Origin: Aliiglaciecola sp. M165
GTDB taxonomy: Bacteria > Pseudomonadota > Gammaproteobacteria > Enterobacterales > Alteromonadaceae
Direction of reading: 5' to 3'
Length of the DNA: 64,000 nucleotides
Assembly: GCF_007197995.1 (NCBI RefSeq)
Contig: NZ_VKKH01000009.1
Location: 310,001-374,000 of the forward strand
The translations under genes and the position numbers were made by a program. Under the pieces are notes generated by a model that saw only the letters and a list, made by a program, of their open reading frames with translations, was not told the DNA's origin and ran no database searches. Shown here one piece after another: positions 58,188 to 64,000 of the stretch (positions within the stretch are counted from its first letter, which is position 1; every line of letters begins with the position of its first letter).

Positions 58188-59309
58188 TTATCGTCGAGCC
58201 AATTGTTGGCCAGTCATAACAGGCTTTTTATTTGGAAGTACTTCAGGTCTTGGAATCGGTTGGCTTTGATACCCTATGGCAGGAGCAAGCGGTATAAGCT
58301 GCTCAGTGCCGAGATCTAAAAGGTAAATGTTCGAAAAACGTTTCCCATTCCAATTGCTGTGCAAAATACTGTTATCATTCAGCCAGGTTGGATCCCCTGC
58401 TTGATAACGACTGTCCGTAATACAGCGTTGCTCAGTTCCATCTTCCTGCATTAAACATATTTGAGTGCGACCATACTGGCCGCGGTTAGACATAAACATA
58501 ATGACATCACCAGACGCCGACCACTTGGGCTGAACGTCTGAAGTGTAGGTATGAGTAAGTTGAAATTCTTGATTTAGATTTAAATCGTACACGTATAGGT
58601 TGTAACGATAATCTCGGCGCGAATGAAACGCGATTTTGGTGCTATCAGGAGACCAGTCAAAGGCACCGTCTTCTGATTTTTTATGTGAGGTAAGTTGACG
58701 ATTTTTCGCGCCATCCAAAGAAGTGATCCACAAGTCTGCTTTGTGAGATTTCCCAAAGTTTTGATAAGCAATCCACTTTCCGTCTGGTGACCATGTTGGC
58801 AGACTGGACATGTATTGGCTGTCCGTAACTTGGGTGATTGTGCCGGTACTTCGATGCCACAAAAATATTTGTTCTACACCGGAGCGTGCAGAATTAAAAG
58901 CAATAAACTCTCCATCAGGTGACCAACTGGCTCTGCCGTCAAAACCCGGGCTATTGCTAATATTTACCAGGCTCGTACCATCTGCATTCATTAAATAAAC
59001 TTCAGTATTGCCCTTTATGCGATTAGAGGTGAAAACGATTTTGTCACCCTGAGGTGACCAACTTGCTTCATAATCGTCGCTACTATTATTCGTCAGTTGT
59101 ATCAACCCAGTTCCATCCAGCTTGGTGAGATAAATTTCGCGATCACCATCCTGATTAGACACAAACAATGCTTCTTTTGGTGCCGAATAAGTCTCTAATA
59201 CATCATTTTTACTGAATTTTTGTTCATGCAGGGAGCATGAGAGCAGAACGCTCAACGTAAGACAACACACCACACTTTTTAACAATCCATGTGTAAGCAG
59301 CTTCACCAA
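58188..59309 (-). CDS. TolB-like beta-propeller lipoprotein (PD40 repeats)
   Basis: The 373-residue product has a lipobox (LTLSVLLSCSL, C25) and about six PD40/TolB-type repeats (DDYEASWSPQGDKIVFTSNR, DGRASWSPDGEFIAFNSAR, SSLPTWSPDGKWIAY, GAFDWSPDSTKIAFHSRR). It is not TolB proper, as it lacks the pal-tolQRA context. It begins the three-gene unit; ATG 59307-59309. Probably a periplasm- or surface-facing scaffold or binding protein. Confidence 0.82.
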   Translation of the reverse strand: MVKLLTHGLLKSVVCCLTLSVLLSCSLHEQKFSKNDVLETYSAPKEALFVSNQDGDREIYLTKLDGTGLIQLTNNSSDDYEASWSPQGDKIVFTSNRIKGNTEVYLMNADGTSLVNISNSPGFDGRASWSPDGEFIAFNSARSGVEQIFLWHRSTGTITQVTDSQYMSSLPTWSPDGKWIAYQNFGKSHKADLWITSLDGAKNRQLTSHKKSEDGAFDWSPDSTKIAFHSRRDYRYNLYVYDLNLNQEFQLTHTYTSDVQPKWSASGDVIMFMSNRGQYGRTQICLMQEDGTEQRCITDSRYQAGDPTWLNDNSILHSNWNGKRFSNIYLLDLGTEQLIPLAPAIGYQSQPIPRPEVLPNKKPVMTGQQLARR

Positions 59310-59654
59310 TTAGTCTCCGATTTTAAAAAATGTTTATTAACACTCTCGTTTTAATCGCCAACAAATCAACTGCAGCTTCCTGTTAATGGATGCAATAAGA
59401 TGTCGTGAATGTACGCCCTGACCATATAGATCATTTACTACATTAAAATTTAGGCTACTCTATAAAGTAAGCATATTTTGTTCCACTCTAATAAAAACAT
59501 ACAAATCAACTGGTTACTTTTTGATCACTTGTAAAGTCGCGCCCAACTGTAAAATATTTTGACAAAAAAAATTTACCCAACTAAATCGCTCAGACTGTTA
59601 GCGTGTTTTTAATCGAACATAGTTAAAATGTCTGGATGTATCGAAAATTTGCTT
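59310..59654. other. Gap between divergent genes, no clear element
   Basis: About 345 AT-rich bases between the TolB-like gene and the Gfo/Idh/MocA gene. It must hold two divergent promoters, but I cannot fix clear -35/-10 boxes, and I see no ORF with coding character. The segment 59655-59693 next to it holds short inverted repeats. Confidence 0.4.
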
Positions 59655-59693
59655 GCACGCGTGCGTCGTCTCATCGTGCGGTAAATCACCGCA
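59655..59693. repeat. Palindrome and inverted repeat before the Gfo/Idh/MocA gene
   Basis: GCACGCGTGC (59655-59664) is a perfect 10-base palindrome. TGCGGT (59677-59682) and ACCGCA (59688-59693) form a second inverted repeat with 5-base spacer. They lie 65-100 bases before the start codon and could be operators. Confidence 0.45.
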
Positions 59694-59756
59694 TAAGCTT
59701 TGTTATCTGTTTTTGGACTGCTAGATTATTTCTATCAAACTAAGGGGGTGACTTTC

Positions 59757-60869
59757 ATGGCACTAATGACTCGTCGCAAGATCTTGCAAGGGTTTTCAGC
59801 ACTCGCAGCTAGCTCTTTTGGGTTTAGTGGAGTATCCTCTTTGGCGTTTTCTCAATCGAAACTCCGGTCGGTGAATAAACCACAATTAGGCATTGCTCTG
59901 CTGGGGTTGGGCTATTACAGCCGAGATTTATTAGCACCTGCTTTACAACTAACCAAACATTGTAGGTTGACGGGGATCATTACTGGTAGCCCTCATAAAG
60001 TCCCAGTCTGGCAAAACAGATACGCTATCAAAAATAGCAATGTGTACTCTTACGACAACCTAGCTGATATCGCCAACAACGATGAAATCGATGTGATTTA
60101 CGTCGTTACGCCTACTGCTACACACAAAAAATTCACACTTGCTGCAGCCAGCGCTGGCAAACACGTTTGGTGTGAAAAACCCATGGCAATGACTGTCAAA
60201 GAATGCATGGCGATGCATCAAGCCTGTGAGAAGAATCAAATGGCTCTGACTTTGGGTTATCGAATGATGCACGAACCAAATACGCGTACCCTGGCGAACT
60301 ATATTAACAATCAGCCTTTTGGTCCGATTCAGTCCATGGTCAGTGAAGCAGGATACGCAGGCAATGGCTTAGCGCAAAGTAACTGGCGCATGGACCGGAG
60401 CATGGGCGGTGGTGCTTTGTATGACATGGGAGTTTATACAATAAACGGTGCTCGATTTATGACTAGGCAAGAGCCTATCTCTGTGTCCGCTTATCACGAA
60501 ATGAACCACCCTAAATTTGTTCGCGCTGATGACACAACGGTTATGCAGTTAGAGTTTAAAGAAGGTGTCGTTGCACATTGTCGAACCAGTGTGGTTAAAA
60601 GTTTTAATCAATTAAGAGTGAATTGCCAATCAGGTTGGTATCAACTTACACCTATGCAAAGTTATTCCGGTGTCGCTGGACGTGATAGCAGCGGTCGCAA
60701 TTTAGCGCCATTTAAAGGTAATCAACAAGCAAATCAAATGGACAACGACGCGCTGGCGCTAATGGGCAAAGAACCTTTCTTAACAACCTATGTGGATGGG
60801 ATGCGAGACGTACACGTTATCGAAAAAACATTGGAGGCGGCAAAAACAGGCGCGACAATTCAAATATAA
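59757..60869 (+). CDS. Tat-exported Gfo/Idh/MocA-family oxidoreductase
   Basis: The 370-residue product starts at ATG 59757 (or 59766) after AAGGGGGTG. It has a twin-arginine signal (MTRRKILQGFSALAASSFGF), a nucleotide-binding domain (GIALLGLGYYSRDLLAPAL), the EKPMAM motif (HVWCEKPMAMTVKEC) with catalytic lysine, and a C-terminal domain with GGALYDMGVYTINGARF. It resembles glucose-fructose oxidoreductase-like enzymes, which carry their cofactor during export. The sugar substrate is unknown. Confidence 0.9.
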   Translation: MALMTRRKILQGFSALAASSFGFSGVSSLAFSQSKLRSVNKPQLGIALLGLGYYSRDLLAPALQLTKHCRLTGIITGSPHKVPVWQNRYAIKNSNVYSYDNLADIANNDEIDVIYVVTPTATHKKFTLAAASAGKHVWCEKPMAMTVKECMAMHQACEKNQMALTLGYRMMHEPNTRTLANYINNQPFGPIQSMVSEAGYAGNGLAQSNWRMDRSMGGGALYDMGVYTINGARFMTRQEPISVSAYHEMNHPKFVRADDTTVMQLEFKEGVVAHCRTSVVKSFNQLRVNCQSGWYQLTPMQSYSGVAGRDSSGRNLAPFKGNQQANQMDNDALALMGKEPFLTTYVDGMRDVHVIEKTLEAAKTGATIQI

Positions 60870-60905
60870 ATCTTTTGGATATGTATTGCCAACTAAAGGT
60901 GTCGT

Positions 60906-61394
60906 TCAAATCCAGTTGAAATAAAGCACCAGGTGCATAGTAGCTAAAGCAAACACTCCGGCAATAATATCGTCTAACATAATGCCAAAACCGCCATGTA
61001 CGTGCTTATCTACAAAGCTGATGGGCCAAGGTTTGACGATATCAAACAATCTAAACAGCAAGAACCCTAACACCATTGTTTGCCAGCTTATCGGCACCGC
61101 GATTAGGGTAATAAACAGTCCAGCAACTTCATCCCAAACGATTGCGGAATGGTCATGGACTTGCATATCCTGTGCGGTTTTACCACACAACACAATACCC
61201 ATTACGCAGACTATGAGGGTTAACGCAATATAGCTACTTACGTCCAAGCTTGTGGCACTGATCAAGACCAAAGGTACCGCTGCTAGCGTGCCAAAAGTTC
61301 CTGGCATAAACTTAGCTAAACCAGAGCCAAATCCTAGCGCGAGGAAATGCACAGGATTGAGAAGAGAAACTCTCGCGCGCAATTCAGGAATCAT
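60906..61394 (-). CDS. pgpA: Phosphatidylglycerophosphatase A
   Basis: Dephosphorylates phosphatidylglycerophosphate. The 162-residue product shows the motifs FGSGLAKFMPGTFGTLAAVP, WDEVAGLFIT and IDDIIAGV-type LDDIIAGVFAL. It overlaps the thiL stop by one base (TAATG). It is the last gene of ribBX-ribH-nusB-thiL-pgpA, a conserved gammaproteobacterial order. Confidence 0.95.
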   Translation of the reverse strand: MIPELRARVSLLNPVHFLALGFGSGLAKFMPGTFGTLAAVPLVLISATSLDVSSYIALTLIVCVMGIVLCGKTAQDMQVHDHSAIVWDEVAGLFITLIAVPISWQTMVLGFLLFRLFDIVKPWPISFVDKHVHGGFGIMLDDIIAGVFALATMHLVLYFNWI

Positions 61395-62356
61395 TAGTTA
61401 AAGTGCTCAAATCCAGATCGCTGTAGTGAATATGCTTCGTCATTCAGTCGAAGCTCGAGCTTTTGCTTAACACCGTTTAACTGACCTATGCAAGTAGCAT
61501 TAATGTTGGCATTGGCCAAGGCGATATCAAGATTGCCTTTTTGCTCTTCACTCACGGTAAATAGCAATTCGTAATCATCACCAGAGCTCAGTGCATAGCG
61601 ATAGGCTTCTTCGATATCAACGGCTTCTTTTAACGCTATAGACAATGGCAGTTTTTCGACAAATATTTTAGCGCCACAATCGGATTGCTTGAGTATGTGC
61701 ATGACATCTTTTGCCAAACCATCAGAAATGTCGATGCAAGAAGAAGCGATTCTGCGAAGCGCTGTACCCGCTAGTAATCGAGGCGCTGGATAATTCAGGC
61801 GGTTAACCAAATAGGTTTCACAATTTTCGGAAACGCTTAATTCACCTTTACTGATGTCCAAGCCTGCCCCCGCATCACCTAAATTGCCGGTGACATAGAG
61901 CAAATCACCTGGACTGGCGCCACTGCGGCGCAAAGCTTGGTCCTGAGGAATAAACCCTTGAGCCGTCACAGTGATACTTAGCGGCCCTTGAACGGTATCT
62001 CCGCCTATTAATTGGATTGAATAGTATTGGGATAAATCAAACAAAGAGCGAGAAAAACCTTCCAGCCAGTTTTCATCAACTTCAGGCAGGGAGAGCGCCA
62101 AACTAAACCAGGCCGGTTCAGCGCCCATTGCGGCAAGATCGCTCAGGTTGACCGCAAGCGCCTTGTGAGCAATGGCTTCAGCGGGGGTATCATGAGGGAA
62201 ATGGACACCCGCGATTAACGTATCAGTGGTGGTCGCCAGATTTTGCCCTTCAGGCACACTTGTCACTGCACAATCGTCACCGATGCCTAACAGGACATCC
62301 TTGCGCTGATGGCTTTGTTGAGCGAAAAATCGCTCGATTACATCGAATTCTTTCAC
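61394..62356 (-). CDS. thiL: Thiamine-monophosphate kinase
   Basis: Phosphorylates thiamine monophosphate to the diphosphate. It has 320 residues from GTG 62354-62356 (MKEFDVIERFFAQQ), 1 base after the nusB stop; the frame extends upstream to 62500 inside nusB and is rejected. Motifs: LGIGDDCAV, TTDTLIAGVHFP, GGDTVQGP, DISDGLAKD, SSGDDYELLF. Confidence 0.95.
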   Translation of the reverse strand: MKEFDVIERFFAQQSHQRKDVLLGIGDDCAVTSVPEGQNLATTTDTLIAGVHFPHDTPAEAIAHKALAVNLSDLAAMGAEPAWFSLALSLPEVDENWLEGFSRSLFDLSQYYSIQLIGGDTVQGPLSITVTAQGFIPQDQALRRSGASPGDLLYVTGNLGDAGAGLDISKGELSVSENCETYLVNRLNYPAPRLLAGTALRRIASSCIDISDGLAKDVMHILKQSDCGAKIFVEKLPLSIALKEAVDIEEAYRYALSSGDDYELLFTVSEEQKGNLDIALANANINATCIGQLNGVKQKLELRLNDEAYSLQRSGFEHFN

Positions 62357-62357
62357 G

Positions 62358-62789
62358 TTAGCCTTTGTAGGAAACTTCGTCTTTACGCAACGTTTTAATG
62401 GCCTTGTCGAGCACACCATTGATGAATTTATGACTTTCTTCGGCGCCAAAAGATTTAGCCAATTCGATGGCTTCGTTAATGACGACTTTATATGGGACAT
62501 CCAGTCTGGCTGTAAGTTCGTAGCATGCGATCCGCAAAATTGCTTTTTCTACCACGTCCAGCTCTTCAGGCAAACGTCCCAGGTAGGGCTTGATAGCGGC
62601 ATCAAGAGCTTGGGTGTCGTTAACCACCGAGCGCAATAATTCTTGAAAATATCCCATATCGACTTTGGACATGTCATTGCTTGTTGCCATGCCCAATTCT
62701 ATCTGTTCAACAGGGTTTTGAGTCATTTGCCAGGAGTAAACAGCCTGAACCGCTAACTCTCTTGCTTTTCTGCGCGCAGATGGCTTCAC
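62358..62789 (-). CDS. nusB: Transcription antitermination factor NusB
   Basis: Forms a complex with NusE for rRNA antitermination. It has 143 residues, all helical; [15 protein letters not shown] and [13 protein letters not shown] are family blocks. The start is GTG 62787-62789. It lies 3 bases after ribH. Confidence 0.95.
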   Translation of the reverse strand: MKPSARRKARELAVQAVYSWQMTQNPVEQIELGMATSNDMSKVDMGYFQELLRSVVNDTQALDAAIKPYLGRLPEELDVVEKAILRIACYELTARLDVPYKVVINEAIELAKSFGAEESHKFINGVLDKAIKTLRKDEVSYKG

Positions 62790-62792
62790 AAA

Positions 62793-63266
62793 TTACGCCT
62801 CTTCAATCTGAGCAACAACGTTGACCATTTCTAACGCGCCCATTGCAGCTTCAGCGCCTTTATTGCCCGCTTTAGTGCCAGAACGTTCAATGGCTTGTTC
62901 AATGCTGTCTGTGGTGATCACACCAAAAGCAACTGGAATGCCATACTCTAGAGAGACTTGGGCAAGGCCCTTGTTACACTCGCCAGCGACAAAATCAAAA
63001 TGTGGAGTACCACCGCGTATAACTGCACCCAAGGCGATAATTGCGTCGAATTGTTTTTTCTCAGCTAATTTTTTAGCCACAATGGGTAGCTCATAAGCAC
63101 CCGGTACTCTAACCAAGGTAATATCTTGTTCGTTGACTTCGCCAACACGCTCTAGCGTATCTAGCGCGCCATCAACCAAACTTTCAACAACAAAGCTGTT
63201 AAAGCGAGAGACAACCAAGGCAAATTTTTTGCCTGTTGCGCGAACATTACCTTCGATGATATTCAT
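62793..63266 (-). CDS. ribH: 6,7-dimethyl-8-ribityllumazine synthase
   Basis: Penultimate enzyme of riboflavin synthesis. The 157-residue product has the family's [42 protein letters not shown] and [15 protein letters not shown]. It lies between ribBX and nusB. Confidence 0.96.
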   Translation of the reverse strand: MNIIEGNVRATGKKFALVVSRFNSFVVESLVDGALDTLERVGEVNEQDITLVRVPGAYELPIVAKKLAEKKQFDAIIALGAVIRGGTPHFDFVAGECNKGLAQVSLEYGIPVAFGVITTDSIEQAIERSGTKAGNKGAEAAMGALEMVNVVAQIEEA

Positions 63267-63330
63267 GATTTATGAGTCCTGTGAGAAAACGGCGCGCATT
63301 GTAGCACACCGCTGACGAAACAAAAATGGA

Positions 63331-64000
63331 TTAATAAACGTAATCGACCACTTCGAGACCGTAGCCAGAAAGAGCATGATATTTTTTAGGCTTGCTTAAC
63401 AGACGCATTTTGCGCACGCCTAATGTGGCCAGAATTTGACTACCTACACCGACGGTTCTTGAGGTGCCTTGCCAACTTGCGTTCACGGGCTTTTTACCAT
63501 TGTCTTCAGCTTCGAATTGCTGCACCTGAGCGATCAAGTCTTCCCCTTTGCCCAGCAACACTAAAACACCGCCTTCATTAGCAATTTTCTGCATCGCTTC
63601 TGGCAATCCCATACTGCGATCAATAGAACGCTGTGAACCGAGTAGATCACTAAAGGTATTTTGTAAATGAACACGCACCAAGGTAGGGGTTTCACCGTCT
63701 ATTGGACCTTTACACAAGGCAAAATGAACCTGATCATCGATAACGTCTTTGAACGTGACCAAATCAAATTCACCGTAGGTAGTAGGTAGCTTGCAGGTGG
63801 CTACCTTCTCAATAGTCGTTTCGTTTAAATTTCTATATTCGATCAGGTCGGCGATGGTGCCCATTTTTAGGTTGTGTTTTTGCGCAAACACCTCAAGCTC
63901 TGGGCGACGTGCCATACTGCCGTCATCGTTTAATATTTCAACGATGACTGATGCAGGTTCAGCCCCCGCTAATCTCGCAAGATCAACGCCAGCTTCGGTA
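63331..64000 (-). CDS. ribBA: RibBA-type protein with degenerate RibA half (5' end beyond window)
   Basis: The reading frame continues from the window end through TEAGVDLARLAGAEPASV, a DHBP synthase (RibB) signature, to 63331, so the ATG at 63915 is internal. The C-terminal half aligns with GTP cyclohydrolase II but lacks its zinc-binding cysteines and shows LVRVHLQNTFSDLLGSQR where active enzymes have a CRCDCG-type cluster. This is the RibBX arrangement seen in many proteobacteria: active 3,4-dihydroxy-2-butanone-4-phosphate synthase with a non-catalytic partner domain. A separate ribA is expected elsewhere. ribH follows 64 bases downstream. Confidence 0.9.
   Translation of the reverse strand, partial: TEAGVDLARLAGAEPASVIVEILNDDGSMARRPELEVFAQKHNLKMGTIADLIEYRNLNETTIEKVATCKLPTTYGEFDLVTFKDVIDDQVHFALCKGPIDGETPTLVRVHLQNTFSDLLGSQRSIDRSMGLPEAMQKIANEGGVLVLLGKGEDLIAQVQQFEAEDNGKKPVNASWQGTSRTVGVGSQILATLGVRKMRLLSKPKKYHALSGYGLEVVDYVY

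Noticed and set aside
62202..62212. TGGACACCCGC, similar to the repeat core
   Set aside because: It falls in the highly conserved AGVHFP codons of thiL, where the sequence is set by the protein; chance match.

Overview
The window is a continuous stretch of chromosome from a marine gammaproteobacterium, most likely of the Alteromonadales (Alteromonadaceae/Glaciecola-like). The evidence is a Na+-pumping oxaloacetate decarboxylase, a Na+-type stator (PomAB), the polar flagellar/chemotaxis order flhA-flhF-flhG-fliA-cheY-cheZ-cheA-cheB-parC-parP-cheW, PEP-CTERM surface proteins, a tyrosine transposase of the REP-associated type, and moderate GC. No plasmid or prophage genes are seen. Nearly all sequence is coding, and intergenic gaps are short.

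Layout. 1-3.0 kb: oadB (cut by the window edge), oadA and oadG on the minus strand. 3.2-5.0 kb: a REP-associated tyrosine transposase (RAYT) gene, three tRNA genes (two identical Arg, one Ser) and two clusters of a short repeat with core GTGGGTGTCCA. 5.0-8.6 kb: csrA, alaS, recX. 8.6-15.2 kb: a FemAB-like acyltransferase, a third repeat cluster, then a methionine operon metA - metH (homocysteine module) - metH (folate/B12/activation module) - DUF938 methyltransferase behind a clear MetJ operator. A fourth repeat cluster follows at 15.4 kb. 15.7-28.1 kb: the chemotaxis/flagellar block, read on the minus strand and starting at a good sigma-54 promoter in front of flhA. 28.2-33.9 kb: two PEP-CTERM proteins, a phosphatidylserine synthase and the PrsT TPR protein. 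34-39.4 kb: clpB with a sigma-32 promoter, pgeF, rluD, bamD. 39.5-47.1 kb: an ECF sigma factor and ChrR-type zinc anti-sigma factor, facing away from a seven-gene plus-strand operon (NTF2-like, SDR, FAD oxidoreductase, DUF1365, cyclopropane-synthase-like, chalcone-isomerase-like, DUF3833 lipoprotein). Matching TGATCC-type promoters precede both the sigma gene and the seven-gene operon. 47.2-48.8 kb: pomB/pomA. 49.2-52.2 kb: xseB-ispA-dxs. 52.4-55.7 kb: a lone gspC and a TonB-dependent receptor. 55.8-59.3 kb: a three-gene unit with a TolB-like lipoprotein, a beta-propeller-like protein ending in a dockerin, and a cohesin-like PEP-CTERM protein. 59.8-60.9 kb: a Tat-exported Gfo/Idh/MocA oxidoreductase. 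60.9-64 kb: pgpA, thiL, nusB, ribH and the C-terminal part of a ribBA-type gene whose GTP cyclohydrolase half looks inactive.

How the parts work together. Most of the window is core metabolism and motility with conserved gene order. Four systems stand out. First, a dispersed repeat family shares a constant 11-base core, but each cluster repeats its own spacer sequence; it flanks a single-copy RAYT gene, and one core copy and one near-copy lie inside coding sequence. Second, a cohesin-dockerin gene pair in a non-cellulosomal bacterium, where the cohesin partner carries a PEP-CTERM-like anchor. Third, a singlet-oxygen/light-stress sigma regulon wired to a lipid-modification operon that includes several poorly understood proteins. 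Fourth, a methionine synthase split exactly at a domain border. All functions are read from sequence patterns recalled from known families; no database search was run.
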